A stretch of DNA of 64,000 nucleotides. Source: Panax quinquefolius (taxonomy: Eukaryota > Streptophyta > Magnoliopsida > Apiales > Araliaceae). The DNA is taken from assembly GCA_020205615.1 (NCBI GenBank), contig CM035165.1, positions 91,140,005-91,204,004 of the forward strand. Reading direction: 5' to 3'. Within the stretch, counting starts at the first letter, position 1. Every line of letters begins with the position of its first letter. The notes beneath the pieces are model-generated. The model searched no databases, was not told where the DNA came from, and saw nothing but the letters and a program-made list of their open reading frames with translations. Below are positions 1 through 13,224 of the stretch, piece by piece. Made by a program: the position numbers and the translations under genes.

Positions 1-477
1 AAGACCCGTAATGAAATCCATAGTAATGTGTTCCCACTTCCATGTCGGAATCTCAAGTGGTTGCAGTGGACCCTTTGGTACTTGATGCTCCTCCTTTACA
101 CGTTGACAAGTTAAACACCTCGAGATAAAATTCGCGATCTCTCTTTTCATATTGCTCCACCAAAATGTATATCGAAGATCATGATACATTTTGGTACTCC
201 CAAGATGGATTACAAATGGTGTGTTGTATGCCTCCATCATGATTCTATGCTTTAAGTCAGAATTGTTAGGAAGACAAAGTCTGGAGTTGACTCGAAGTAT
301 TCCTTCTTCATCGATTCTTGTTTCTGGAATAGCACCTTCTTGAACTTTCTTCTTCATACGCATCAGCTCCATGTCTGTAGCTTGAGCAGCTTTAACTTTA
401 TCGATTAAAGTTGGTTCTACTCGTACACTTAATATAATCATGTGGGTATTTGGAGCCTTTACCTCTATCTTCATCCT
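1..477 (-). pseudogene. Integrase N-terminal part, cut by window edge
   Basis: Reading on the minus strand from about 477 the translation gives the linker after RNase H, then the zinc-binding HHCC integrase domain (HPGS-type segment here reading [10 protein letters not shown], then [11 protein letters not shown]) and the first strand of the catalytic core ([11 protein letters not shown]) at the window edge. It is separated from RNase H by an in-frame TAA at about 475, where the sister copy at 15137 has CAA, so a C-to-T change created the stop. The rest of the core and any chromodomain are outside the window. Confidence 0.85.
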
Positions 478-1088
478 TTACAAGTCATACAAAATGGACT
501 TTTGTGTTAGCAACATTTCACTCGTACCCGCATATGATCTTCTACTTAATGTGTCAGCTACCACGTTTGCTTTTCCAGGATGATATTGGATGGTATGATC
601 ATAATCTTTTAACAGCTCGAGCCAACGTCGTTGCTGCATGTTGAGTTCCTTTTGGGTGAAGAAATATTTGAGGCTTTTATGATCTGTATAGATCTTCACT
701 TTCTCCCCATACAGGTAGTATCTCCAGATCTTCAACGCAGCATGCACGCTAACTCCAAATCATGAGTAGGATAATTCCTCTCATATTCTTTGAGTTGTCG
801 CAAGGCATAGGCTATGACTTTCCCATGTTTCATGAAAACACATCCTAACCCTTTGCCTGAAGCATCGCTGTAGATAACAAATCCATCCGAACCAGATGGT
901 ATTGTCAGAACAAGTGCCGAAATGAGTCTTCTCTTGAGTTCTTGAAAACTCTTCTCACAATCCTCGCTCCAACCGAATTTTATATCTTTACGAGTCAGCT
1001 GAGTTAACGGAGTAGCGATTCGAGAAAATCCTTCCACGAATCTCCGATAGTAACCAGCTAAGCCCAGAAAGCTACGTACTTCGGTCAC
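478..1088 (-). pseudogene. RNase H region of Ty3 pol, frameshifted
   Basis: Positions 1088-732 encode the end of the RT connection ([20 protein letters not shown]) and the start of RNase H ([12 protein letters not shown]). Positions 747-478 encode its remainder ([42 protein letters not shown]). The two reading frames meet near 745, where the conserved stretch after HDLELA is damaged, so a small indel breaks the domain. It is part of the retrotransposon polyprotein, not a host gene. Confidence 0.88.
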
Positions 1089-1109
1089 CGACTTTGGTTG
1101 CTCCCAACT

Positions 1110-1945
1110 TTATATGGCTTCAATCTTCGTCGGGTCGACAGATACTCCATGTTTTGACACCACGTGCCCAAGGAATGCTACTTCCTCAAGCCAGAACTCG
1201 CATTTCTTCAACTTGGCATACAAATTGTTATCATGAAGCCTTTGCAGTACCAGCTTCAAATGGTGCTCATGATCTTCACGGCTTTTGGAATAGATGAGGA
1301 TGTCATCAATAAAGACAACAATGAACTGATCCAAATATTCTTTGAACACATGATTCATCATATCCATGAAAGTAGCAGGAGCATTAGTCAATCCAAAAGA
1401 CATGACTAAGAATTCATAATGCCCGTACCGAGTTCTGAAGGCAGTCTTTGGAATATCCTCAGTTTTAATCTTCAGCTGATGATATCCAGAACGAAGATCG
1501 ATCTTTGAAAAGAATTGTGCTCCTTGCAACTGGTCGAACAAGTCATCTATGCGAGGTAGCGGATACCTATTCTTGATAGTGACATGGTTCAATTCTATGT
1601 AGTAAATACAAAGTCGTATACTCCCGTCTTTCTTCTTTACGAATAACACAGGAGCACCCCAAGGAGATGTACTAGGACGATGAAACCGATGTCCAAAAAC
1701 TCTTGTAGTTGGACCTTTAACTCCTGAAGTTCAATAGGAGCCATTCGATATGGGGTTTTAGAAATGGGCTTTGTACCAGGTTCAAGGTCAATAAAGAATT
1801 CAACTTCACGTTCTAGGGGTAGACCGGGAAGTTCTTCAGGAAATACGTTAGGAAATTCACTAACAATAGAAATATTATTCAAATCTGACGTGTTTTTGTT
1901 CAAGTCCATGACATGGGCTAAGAAAGCTTGACATCCATTTTTCAA
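1110..1945 (-). pseudogene. Reverse transcriptase of Ty3 pol, frameshifted
   Basis: The N-terminal RT part reads 1945-1690 ([34 protein letters not shown]). The frame shifts around 1655-1690. The catalytic part reads 1649-1110 and carries [32 protein letters not shown] and the active-site box [10 protein letters not shown]. The aspartate pair is intact, but the frameshift and a broken join to RNase H rule out a working polyprotein. Confidence 0.9.
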
Positions 1946-2008
1946 TAAACGAATAGCTTTATGGCTTGATATGACAGTGATTTACTTTAATGGTTTGGTT
2001 GTTTGAAT

Positions 2009-2650
2009 TCACATAATAGGTTGGTTAGGAATATGAAAACTAACAACCTTATGAAAATAATCAATTTTAGCATGATGTGTGGTTAACCAATCAATCCCTA
2101 AAATCACATCAAATGCAAAAAAATTCAACGAAATAAGATCGGCAGGTAATGTGATGGTACCAAATTGAATCAAACAAGATTTATAAATAGTAGATGTAAT
2201 GAAAGTTTCTCCTAATGGAGTCTCAACAGATAAGTCAAGGTCTAACTTCTCCAGAATCAAGTTTAAACGTTGAGCACAAGCAGGAGAGATAGAAGAATGG
2301 GTAGAACTGGTATCTAGTAAGGTATAAACTTCACAAGAGTTTATGATAAGCTTATCCGTGATCACCTCGTTCGGGTTCCTCACGTTTTGGGCAGTCACGA
2401 CAAACACCCTTCCTGGAACCATCGACTTTGACTTATCTGGGATAGCCTTTGGAGTCACCATCCCCGTTGAACTTGGTTTCACAACTAGACAATCTCTAGC
2501 TATATGACCTTCTTTTCCACAGTTATAACACACCTTGGATTGTTGTGGGCAGTTTGGGCTGATGTGTCCCTCTTTCCCGCATTTGTAACAAATGACTGGT
2601 GCTCGTTCTCCTCCCCTAAAAATAGTTAATGTTTGTGCTGACGTCTTCAT
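2009..2650 (-). pseudogene. Gag zinc knuckles and retropepsin-like protease
   Basis: One open stretch encodes two CCHC zinc knuckles ([14 protein letters not shown] and [14 protein letters not shown], all ligands present), then an aspartic protease. The protease active site reads [12 protein letters not shown], where the sister copy and the family have DTGS, so the glycine next to the catalytic aspartate is replaced by serine. The flap-end motif [16 protein letters not shown] follows. The frame ends at a stop soon after 2009 and is out of continuity with RT. Confidence 0.88.
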
Positions 2651-3577
2651 GTTATTATTGTTGTACCTTCTCTTCTTGAAATCTCCTCCCGACTCGCTTA
2701 TTCTATTTTCACGGCCACGATTACCACCAGAGTGGTTACCACTTTTGTCCGAATGTTTTCCTCCCTGCTAGTTGTCATTGCTCCGATGACCGCTGCCACC
2801 GGTATGACCTTGGTTGTGGTCCCTCGGTTGAACATACTCATTATCTCGCTCTAATAATTGAGCCCTGTTTACAACATCTGAATATAAAGAAAATTTATGA
2901 GAGTTAAGATATTGCCGAATCTCGGGTTTTAAACCTCTCAGAAACATCCTTGTCATGTGTTCCTCATTCTCTACCAAATGAGGTCCAAACCTGGATAACT
3001 TAGCGAACTTCGCCTCATACTGGGACACCGTCATGTTATTTTGTTCCAGTCTGATAAACTCTACCTCCTTCATATGACGAATACTTTCAGGAAAGTACTT
3101 GTCATTGAATAGTTTCTGAAACGTTTCCCAAGACATGTTGAGTGCGGCAGGCTGGGTACGTTTCACAGACTCCCACCAGTAGTCTGCCTCACCGCGAAAC
3201 ATAAAGGTGGCGAATAGAACCTTCTGTTCCTCCGTGCATCCCAAGACATCGAATATCTTGGTAATTTGTTTGACCCACATTTCTGCCTTTATCGGATTCG
3301 GCTTTCCAATAAATTCTGGTGGTCCTAACTCTTTGAACTACTTTCCTGTGACAAGTCGTGCATTGCTATCATTTCCACTTGTATTTTGTGCACAAGTCTC
3401 CCTCGTCTGATTTTGCATGAATTGCAAAAATCTTTTAAACATCCCATCATTCATCATTTATTAGGTAGTGTTGTTTACAGGAGGAATATTGCCTTCTTGT
3501 TGCACGTTCCCCTGGGTGGTGATTAAAGGTGTCTCCACAGTCTGATTCACTTCATTGTTAGTATTTCCATCTGTCAT
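2651..3577 (-). pseudogene. Gag capsid region, interrupted by stops
   Basis: Gag starts at the ATG complementary to 3575-3577, after a leader of about 170 bases. The retrotrans_gag domain is clear at 3280-2768 (WVKQITKIFDVLGCTEEQ, EADYWWESV, WETFQKLFNDKYFP, LKPEIRQYL). Stops interrupt it near 3455 (two adjacent), near 3342 and at about 2768. It would form the capsid of the virus-like particle in a working element. Confidence 0.85.
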
Positions 3578-3750
3578 TCTCAAATACTGCCACAAAATAA
3601 GGGTTAATTAACATGTCACATATTATCTCTATACTCTGACCGACCAAATAAATACCAAATAAACTTAGTCAGGTCATACTAGCGAAGGAATTTCCCATCT
3701 CTCCCCTCCTAGTTCTTGTTTCACATCTCAGCCAGGGATCATATCCCTAG

Positions 3751-3762
3751 GCTCTGATACCA
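3751..3762 (-). other. Primer-binding site of the reverse element
   Basis: On the minus strand the sequence TGGTATCAGAGC lies two bases inside the LTR end. This is the complement of the 3' end of plant initiator methionine tRNA, the usual minus-strand primer of Ty3 and Ty1 elements. Confidence 0.9.
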
Positions 3763-3764
3763 AC

Positions 3765-6229
3765 TGTGACACCCCCAAAATAGGTATACATCACCCATTC
3801 TGAGTCACCAAATACATGGTACATAAACAAATAAAACTTCAGTAATACAATTGTCGTGCAAAATACGACAACACATATACTGTGAGTTTGAATACAACTA
3901 TTGTCTAATAGAGAGTATACAAACTCAAAAGGAGTCCTCATTACAATTATTGATACACTATTTTACAAAATAGTGAGGACTACTAATACAACTATCCAGA
4001 ACCACCCCTCCATACCCCGGCTAGTTCCTGCTATGTTCTCACCTCTTGAGAAGAAAAATGGAACAAAAAGGAAAATGGTGAGCTCAACTATCCCAGTAAA
4101 GAATATTATGACTAAGATAATATACAACAATTTATCATTAGTCTTCAACAGGGAAAAATCTGATAAAATATAATAGACAACAAGTTTTAGATCAACAACT
4201 GCAGCGGAAACAACAATCCATTAGAAGAGTCAAGTAAAGAAAGAATTCCACTATCTTCTAAGATTTAAAAGTCCATCATCAATATTTTATCCCTGTAAAA
4301 TCAATATACATCTTTAATCAAATATTCATCTTTGCACTACAGGCCAAAGATATTCATTTGTATCACCAGGTTAAGTCATGTTCATCTCAACACACATTCA
4401 TCTTTGCACTACGGGCCAAAGATATTCATTAGGTAATCATTCATCTTTGCACTACAGGCCAAATATATTCAGTAATATCATCATTTAGGACTGAAGATGA
4501 TGAAAAATATCTTAAAAAAATTGAATCCAGTGAAACCAAAGGACAAATATTAGAGATTTGTATTACAATTTATCCAAGATCAATAATACTCCATAATAAC
4601 CAATTTTGAAGCAAAATTCAAGAATAAAGATCAAAACATGGATAAAATCAAAGATAGTAACCATAATAGACATCTTGGGCAAAAAGGAAAAATTTTATTT
4701 TTCTATGAATAAAGTCTCAGATACATGAATAAAGTCATGATATCGTGAATAGTAACCCCGACACAAAAAGTTCCAAATTTGATAAAAGTTCGGACCAATA
4801 TTTTAAGATAATGATATTGAAAGAAATAATATCATTTACTGAAGAAAATAACATCCCTTACCTCAAAAAATAACAAGACTTACGATCGGAATATCGGTAT
4901 AAAAATTTGAAAAAAATTACATCGATAAATAGAAACTCATAAATTATCTAAATACTCACAAAATACTCGATAATATAGAGAGAGAAGAGAGAAAGCTTAT
5001 GTTTACGGTGTGATTTTCAATTCTAACTTAGCCCTCTATTTATAGGAAAATGTTAAGCACCGCCAAGCAGACTTGACTGCACCCGATGGCTTTACTCGCT
5101 ACTATTGCCACCCACCACATTTGAAATAAAATTCAAGACATTTCTTCACCAACCACAAGTGGGGCCCACTCAATTCTAGAATTTTCCACCAAAATCATTT
5201 ATAAACCTAATTTCAATCGGTCACCTCTTAAAATTCATAAAAAATTATACGTTCATTTTTAACGGTTCAAAATTTTGTGGACATATACTCAACTTATATA
5301 TGTATAACATATCCAAAAATCACAACGATCCAACGGTCAGATTAAAAATTATAACTCATGCAATATATCTCAAGAATAGTGATTTAATTTTTAATACCTT
5401 CATTCTGACAAAAACACCTCAACATTAATTCCTTCAATTATATCCACATAAAATAAATATTTCCTTATCATATAAATTAATAATTAATTATTCACAAATA
5501 ATATTACGTAATCACAATTATGACAATGAAAGCCGCTCCTAAGAAAGAGGGTCATTCGATAAGGATTTCTCCTTTCGCGCCGCAATTAGGTGACCAAACC
5601 TCTCCTCGATGAACTTTCTAGACATTGCCAATAATGTTATCTCAAAATATTATTCAAATAATATGAATTATTGATCCGATAATGGGAAATCTTGTGCAAA
5701 ATGACAATTATTGAAACAACAATAATATAAAATATCAACGCAAAGCAATTATTGAACCAATAAAATAAAATATTGAACAATAATTATCGTAATAATTATT
5801 GAGTAGTGGCTTCTTCACGTAAGAATCAATAATTCAAAAATATTTGTGCAAAACCGCAGGTGCTTCGCGTAAACTAACGCGTAGACATCGTATTTTAACC
5901 ACCAGTAACCCAATAAAGTTTAATTTGTAATAATTACGTCGTTATTTGTAAATACTCAAATTTGTCGTTTTTCTTTATCGATCAGTTATCCGTTATGGGG
6001 CCCACAAATGGGTGCGTGCCATAAATTTAATATTCCCGACGAAAAGAATATTCCACGACCAAACGAATATTCCCCTGACAACAAATGAATATTTTATAAC
6101 CACTTGCTGATTTTGCAAAATTTGCATATTTCACCCATAACCAAAGCATTATATCAAATTAACACCTTATTATTCATAATAATAATTAGAGAAAATTCGA
6201 TTTTATTTATAATAAGTTGGGGTCTTACA
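3765..6229 (-). repeat. 5' LTR of the reverse element (~2.47 kb)
   Basis: The plus strand reads from TGTGACACCCCC to GGGGTCTTACA, the mirror of TGTAAGACCCC...GTCACA seen in the other LTRs. A minus-strand TATA box (CTATTTATA on the plus strand, 5037-5045) precedes a CT-rich leader. Three hairpin units with loop CACTACAGGC (plus strand) lie at 4328-4466, and a conserved ~100-base block lies at 5533-5630. Confidence 0.92.
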
Positions 6230-6763
6230 TTACAGGCCAACGATATTCAGTTATATCATTATTTAGGACTAAGGATGATGAAAAATATTTTAAAAAAACG
6301 AATCCAGTGAGACAAAAGGATAAAGATTCGGGATTCGTACTTTAGATAATCCAAGTTCAAAAATACTCTATAATAAACCGTAGTAGAGTAAAATTCAAGA
6401 ATGAAGATCAAAACATGGATACAATCAAATATAGTAACCATAATAGATAACTTGGACAAAGAAGAGAAAATTTCATTTTTATGTGAATAGTGTTGTATAC
6501 GTGAATAGTGTCATATACGTGAATAGTAACCCCGACACAAAAAGGTAGAAATTCCATAAGAAAAATCACACGTCGTGAATAGTACTCATGAATAGTACCG
6601 TATTCGTGAATAGTGTCGTATATGTGAATAAGACAGTACCGTATACATGAATAGTAACCCCGACATGAAAAAGTAAAAATTTCATAATAAAATTTATACC
6701 AATATTTCGGCATAATGATATTAAATAAAATAACATCATTTATGAAAAAAATTACATCCCTTA
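6230..6763 (-). repeat. Fragment of an older reverse LTR
   Basis: This resumes mid-LTR (ACAGGCCAACGATATTC) after the inserted element and aligns with 4459-4860 of the first LTR. It contains several GTGAATAGT repeats (about 6485-6660). It ends at CCTTA, where the next LTR was inserted, and the same older LTR continues at 21906. No gene is present. Confidence 0.82.
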
Positions 6764-6939
6764 TGTGACGCCCCAAAAATAGGTATACATCACCCATCTT
6801 GAGTCGCCAAATACATGGTATAAAATTCAAATATAACTTAATTATACAACTATCGTGTAAAATACGACAAAATATAAGCTGAGAGTTTTAATACAAATAT
6901 TGTCTTCTAGACAGTATTTAAACTCAAATGGAGTCCTTA
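6764..6939 (-). repeat. Left piece of a split reverse LTR
   Basis: It begins TGTGACGCCCC and is interrupted after 6939 by another LTR. Its continuation is at 19355-21905, with CCTTA repeated at both edges of the insert (6935-6939 and 19355-19359). The whole split LTR is flanked by CCTTA (6759-6763) and CTTTA (21906-21910). Confidence 0.85.
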
Positions 6940-9330
6940 TGTGACGCCCCCAAAATAGGTATACATCACCTATTCTGAGTCGCCAAATACATGGTACAGA
7001 ATACAAATACAATCTTTAATATACAACAAAAGAGCTGTGAGTTTTAATACAAATCATCTTTCAGACAATATCCACTCTCGTAATAAGTCCTCATTACATT
7101 TATTGTCACACTATTTAATAGAATAGTGAGGACTACTAATATTATCATCCGCTCCATCACTCCGTTCCCGACTCGTCCATTTATATTCTCATTTCAAGAA
7201 GAACAAATGAAAAGAAAGGGTGAGCTCAACTAGCCCAGTAAGAAATATTATGACTAAGATAATGCAGAATAAATTATCGTTAGCCTTCAACAGTGTTAAA
7301 CTGATACAATATAACAAACATCAAGTTTAACTGCAGCAGAACAAGCAATCCATTAGAAGAGTCAAGTAGAGAATAAAATCTACTATCTTCTATGATTTAA
7401 AAGGTTTTTCATCACTTTTATTGCTGAGACTCAGCTTAATAAATAATCCACATCATTAAATCATCCATGCACTACAGGTCAATGATATTCTTTAGTATCA
7501 CGACCACGAATTATCCATGCACCACGGGCCAAAGATAATCATGTTTTCATCAACGGTCTTGATCATGCCATAAAACAATTCATCTTAGCACCCTTGGCTG
7601 AAGAGAATCCATAGCCATAATCATACCAAAACTGTCCATCAATGCACTACAGGCCAATGAGGACTTTTTCCACATCATTTGTAACATTACGGTCATGATT
7701 ATACCGAATAATTCCTGGTCATAATCATACCAAGTCCATCTATGCACTACAGGCCACAGATGACTTTCAACATAATATAAACATGAGGATGATGACAATG
7801 ACATACTAATTCAATAAAACATGTTCAAGAATTAATTTATCCAGGAACTAATAACGTCCAAATTGTCAACATGATACTTCTTTGTAGAGTAAAATTCAAG
7901 AATGCTTAGAAGAATATTTCCATGAAAAGATCTTTGGATGAAGCGCAGAATATCAAGGATATTCCACTAATTTCATGGAATATAGAAGTCAAAACTTTAA
8001 CTAACCGAGTATAATAGAATATATGAAGCGCAAATAGATTTTTGCTCGCCTATGCAGTAATCCACGTAAACAGATCATTTCCACAATTTAATAAGGAATG
8101 AATCGAAGGATCATTCACCATGCATGTGGTAATCCACATAGACGAGTTATTCCAACGTAATAATAAAGAATGGAATAACATAAGGATTCACCATGCATGC
8201 GATAATCGCATGCATAAAAGTTATTCCCAATAGAATAATAAATAATGGAACCTGAGTTCACAGCGTAAACGCACGCATGTGAGGATATCCGGCGAATAAT
8301 AAATAATGGAACCAGTCCGGCATAAACGCACGTACAGGATATTCCGGCACGAATAATAAATAATAGAACCGGTCCGGCAGAACGCATGCACGAGGATATT
8401 AAACTGAATAATAAAGAACGAAATATTAGAAGAATTTCACCAAGTATAGGGTAGCTCACAGATATCTGAGTTATTCCAACAGAATAATAAAGAATGGAAT
8501 AACAGAAGTTCTCTTCATGAATACAAAAGAAATAATACCCCCTACGACTACAACAAATAATATCCCCTACCTTTGAAAGAAGAGTATTTTGACTGGTAGG
8601 GCGAGGATATACTCGAAGAAAACTTGAACTACGCTAAAAGCTTTCTTAAACTCTAAAGAAATACGCTCAAGATCATAGAAGAAGAACTCTCTCTATAGTT
8701 TCTCTCTCTAGAGTTTCAGTGAATTTGTAAGAAATAATGAATGAATGAGCTTCTATTTATAGAAGAATGGATCTGCATAAGAATTACCTCATTTAAGCGG
8801 TCCAAATTGATTTACTTTAATCGACGGTCCATATTTAAAGAAAATCTTTTAAATAGAATATAATATATTCTATTTATAATCTAATAAAACGAATAACTTT
8901 ATAAAAGATTTTACTATGCAAACATTATGCAGCACTATGCAAACACTATGCATAATAAAATATAATATTTTCTAATTATTATCTAATAAAAGCAGATAAC
9001 TTTATAAAAGTATTTTGTTTTATATAAAAAGATTTTACTATTAGCCCAATAAAATGAATAACTTTATAAAAGTATTATGTTTTATATAAAAAGCTTTTCA
9101 TTTTATTACATTAATAATACTAATAAAACAAAATTGGTGACTTATCACGTAAACATCAATAATCAATACTAGTGTGCTACTATGCAACCACGCCAGACAT
9201 CGTATTTTTTACTATCGAGTAGTTCAACAGTTTTAACGGTAAAACTTTCGCCGTTATTCTCATAAAAATATTTTTGTCGTTTTCTCCATCTGGCAATAAT
9301 TTCGTTGCGGAGTCCACCAATGATTGTACC
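6940..9330 (-). repeat. Main piece of a nested reverse LTR, second subfamily
   Basis: It starts TGTGACGCCCCCAAAATAGG and runs to 9330, where the full-length forward element is inserted; its last 193 bases are at 19162-19354. The interior differs from the first-family LTRs: it lacks the conserved block and has repeated TATGCA-containing segments around 8920-8960 and hairpin-like units at 7465-7762. No open gene is present. Confidence 0.85.
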
Positions 9331-11832
9331 TGTAAGACCCCAACTTATTATAAATAAAATTGAATTTCCTCTAATTATTATTGTGAATAATAAGGTGTTA
9401 AATTGATATAATATTTTGGTTATCGGTGAAATGTGCAAATTTTGCAAAATAAGCAAGTGGTTATAAAATAATCATTGTTGTCGGGGAATATTCGTTTGGT
9501 CGTGGAATATTCTTGTTGTCGAGGAATATTATATTGCCATAGTAGATCATTTGTGGGCCCCATAACATAATAACTGTCAGATGAAGATAACGACAAGTTT
9601 GAGTTGTTACAAATAACGGAGTAATTGCTACTACAATTAACATTGTTGGAATACGTGGTTAAAATACAAGAATACACGTGGTTGCATTAATAAATACCTA
9701 CGGTATTGCATAAAGATTGATGAATTATTGATCCTTACGTAAGAAGGCACTACTCAATAATTATTACATGATTCTTTGCTCAATATTTTATTTTATTGAT
9801 TCAATAATTCACGCATTGATATTTTATATTATTGTTGTTTAAATAATTGTCAACGCACAATTATTTGCCATTATCGGATCAATAATTCATATTTTTGAAT
9901 AATATTATTAGATAGCATTATTGGCAATGTCTAGAAAGTTCATCACGGAGAGGTTTGGTAACCTAATTGCGGCTAGTAATTGAGAAATCCTTATTGGAAA
10001 GCCCCTCTTTCCGGAACTACTTTGGTCATTATAAATGTGATTACGTAATATTATTTGTGAATAATTAATTATTGATTCATATGATAAGAAAATATTTATT
10101 TTATGTGGATATAAATGTTGGATATATTTATTGTGGTTAAAAATGAAGGAGTTAATGTTGAGGTGTTTTATCAGTATTTTTGTCGGAATAGAAGTATCAA
10201 AAATTAAACCATTGTTTTTGAGATATATTTGCGTGAGTTATAATTTTAATCAAATAGTTGGATCGTTGTGATTTTGGATATGTTATAAATATATAAGTTG
10301 AGTATATGTCCACAAATTTTGAACCGTTAAAAATGAACGTATGATTTGTTATGAATTTTAAAAGGTGACTAATTCGGAAATTAGGTTTATAAATTATTTT
10401 GGTGGAAAATTCTAGAATTGAGTGGGCCCCACTTGTGGTTGGTGAAGAAATGTGCTGAATTTTATTTCAAATATGGTGGGTGGCAATAGTAATAGGTAAA
10501 GCCATCAGGTTGCAGTTCAAGTCTACTTCGGCGTGCTAACACTTTCCTATAAATAGAGGACTAAGTTAGAATTAAAAATCACACCAGAAACATAAGCTTT
10601 CTCTCTTTCTCTCTCTATATTATCAAGCGCATTTTGAGAGTATTTAGATAATTTATGAGTTTCTATTTATCGTATAAGTTTTCTTCAAACCTTATCCGAT
10701 ATTCGATCGTCAATCTTGTTATTTTGAGGTAAGTGATGTTATTTTCTTCGGTAAATGATATTATTTCTTTCAATATCATTATGCCGAAATATTGGTCCGA
10801 ACTTTTATCAAATTTGGAACTTTTTGTGTCGGGGTTACTATTTACGATTATCTAAGACTATTCACTTAATACTCAAGACTATTCAATAGAAAAAAATAAA
10901 ATTTTCCTTTTTGTCCAAGATGTCTATTATGGTTACTATCTTTGATTGTATCCATGTTTTGATCTTTATTCTTGAATTTTGCTTCAAAATTGGTTATTAT
11001 GGAGTATTATTGATCTTGGATAAACTGTTATACGAATCCCTACTATTTGTCCTTCCGTCTCACCGGATTCGCTTTTCTTTAAAATATTTTCATCATCCTC
11101 AGTCCTAAATGATGATATTACTAAATATCTTTGGCCCGAAGTGCAAAGATAAATGATTAACTGATGAATATCTTTGGCCCGTAGTGCAAAGATGAATAGG
11201 TGTTGAGATGAACATGACCAACTGGTGATACAAATGAATATATTTGGCTCAGAAGTGCAAAGATGAATATTTGATTCAAGATGTATATTGATTGATGTTC
11301 TGAGGATAAAATATTGATGATGGACTTTTAAATCGTAGAAGATAGTAGAATTTTTTCTACTTGACTCTTCTAATGGATTGTTGTTTTCATTGCAGTTGTT
11401 GATCTAAAATTTGTTGTCTATTATATTTTATCGATTTTTCCTGTTGAAGACTAATGATAATTTGTTGTATATTATCTTAGTCATAATATTCTTTCTTTGG
11501 GCTAGTTGAGCTCACCCTTTTCCTTTTTGTTCCATTTTTCTTCTGGAGGAGGTGAGAACATAGCGAGGATCTAGTCGGGGTATGGAGTGATGGTTCTAGA
11601 AAGATATTTTAGCAGTCCTCACTATTTCTGTAAAATAGTGTTTGAATAATTATAATGAGGATTTATTTGAGTGTGAATATTGTCTAGAAGTCAATATTTG
11701 TATTTAAACTCATGATGTGTTGTCGTATTTTGCACGACAATTGTATTATTGAAGTTGTAGTTTTGCTTTACGTACCATGCATTTGGCGACTCGAGAATGG
11801 GTGTTGTATACCTATTTTGGGGGGCGTCATGA
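9331..11832 (+). repeat. 5' LTR of the full-length element
   Basis: It begins TGTAAGACCCCAAC. The end is altered (CGTCATGA where other copies have CGTCACA), so the boundary is uncertain by two bases. A TATA box TATAAATAG lies at 10549-10557, followed by a CT-rich leader. Hairpin units with the loop GCCCGTAGTG lie at about 11128-11265. Confidence 0.92.
10549..10557 (+). promoter_or_regulatory. LTR TATA box
   Basis: TATAAATAG is followed within about 40-60 bases by a CTTTCTCTCTTTCTCTCTC tract. The same arrangement recurs in the other LTRs (17905, 31829, 53027), which supports it as the retrotransposon core promoter. Confidence 0.7.
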
Positions 11833-11834
11833 GT

Positions 11835-11846
11835 TGGTATCAAAGC
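11835..11846 (+). other. Primer-binding site
   Basis: TGGTATCAAAGC differs by one base from the initiator methionine tRNA complement TGGTATCAGAGC found in the reverse element. It lies immediately after the 5' LTR. Confidence 0.85.
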
Positions 11847-12021
11847 TTAGGGATATGGTCTCTAGCGGAGATCGGGGAATAGAACTAGGAGGGGAGAGAT
11901 GAGTAAATCCTTCGCTAGTGTGTCCTATCTAAGCTTATTTGTTGGTCGGTCATAATATAGGGATATTATGTGATACGTTAATTTGTTTAATTAACCCTTT
12001 TTTTTATGGCAGTATTTAAGA

Positions 12022-13170
12022 ATGGCTGCTGAAAACGTTAACAATGGAGTGTATGAGACTGTGGAACAACCTTTAGTTACAAAACGAGGAGAGCGTCTGC
12101 AACGGAAGGCAATATTCCTCTGTAAACAACACTACTGAAGCAAACGATGAATGATGGAATGTTTAGGAGCTTTTTGCAGTTCATGCAAAATCAGACGAGG
12201 GAGACTCGTGTACAAAATACGGGTGGAAGTGATACCAACGTGCGGTCTATCACAGCTAAGCAGTTCAAGGAGTTGGGACCACCAGAATTTATTGGAAAGC
12301 CGGATCCGATCAAGGCAGAAACATGGGTCAAGCAAATTACCAAGATATTCAATGTCTTGGGATGCACGGAGGAATAGAAGGTTCCATTCGCCACCTTTAT
12401 GTTCCGCGATGAGGCAGACTACTGGTGGGAGTTTGTGAAGCGTACCCAGCCTGCTGCACTCAACATGTCTTGGGAAACATTTCAGAAACTATTCAATGAC
12501 AAGTACTTTCCTGAAAGTATTCGTCATATGAAGGAGGTAGAGTTTATCGACGGGAACAAAACAAAACATATGGCGGTGTCCCAAAGACGAGGCGAAGTTC
12601 ATTTGAGTTATCAGTTTGCACCTCATTTGGTAGAGAATGAGGAGCGAATGACAAGGATGTTTCGAGAGGTCTAAAACCCGAGATTCGTCAATACCTTATC
12701 TCTCATAAATTTTCTATATATTGGATGTTGTCAACAGGCTCAATTATTAGAGCGAGATAGTGAGTATGTTCAACCGAGGGACCACAACCGGTCATCTGGG
12801 TGATGCAGTGATCGTGAGTGATGATAACCAACCAGCGAGGAAAAATCACGAACAAAGGCGGTAACCACTCGGGTGGTCATCGTGGCCATGATAATAGGAG
12901 AGAGGTGAGTCAGTGGAAATTTCAGAAAGAGAAGATTCAACAATGAGCGGGAAGACATCAAAGAAGAACACCAAAGACTAACAACAAATTCTAGGGGAGG
13001 AGAACGACCGCCAGTTAGATGTTACAAATGTGGGAAAGAGGGACATATCAGCCCAAACTATCCACAACAATCCAAGGTATATTACAACTGTGGAAAGGAA
13101 GGCCACATAGCTCGGGATTATTACAGAAAGCAAAACCAAGTTCAACGGGGATGGTGACTCAAGGTACATC
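12022..13170 (+). pseudogene. Gag with degenerate zinc knuckles
   Basis: The start ATG at 12022 corresponds to the start of the sister gag at 3577. The retrotrans_gag domain is visible at 12240-12670 (KELGPPEFIGKPDPIKAE, WETFQKLFNDKYFPES) but is split by a TAG near 12376 and by frameshifts around 12555 and 12670. The two zinc knuckles near 13019-13125 have lost ligands: cysteines at three of the conserved sites read tyrosine, which matches G-to-A changes. It is a decayed capsid gene. Confidence 0.85.
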
Positions 13171-13224
13171 CGGATAAGTTGAAATCGGTGGTTCTGGAAG
13201 AGCGTTTGTCGTGGTCGCCAAAAC

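Larger units (their letters stand above)
1..6229 (-). mobile_element. Ty3/gypsy (Tekay/Del-like) retrotransposon, 5' part
   Basis: A reverse-oriented LTR retrotransposon enters from the left edge. In sense order it shows a 5' LTR (6229 down to 3765), a primer-binding site, gag, zinc knuckles, protease, reverse transcriptase, RNase H and the start of integrase, where the window ends. Domain order PR-RT-RH-IN is that of Ty3/gypsy. The proteins closely match those of the complete chromodomain element at 9331-19161, so it is the same lineage. Every domain is interrupted by frameshifts or stops, so the copy is non-autonomous. Immediately right of its LTR the sequence resumes inside another LTR of the same family, so it was inserted into an older copy. 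Confidence 0.93.
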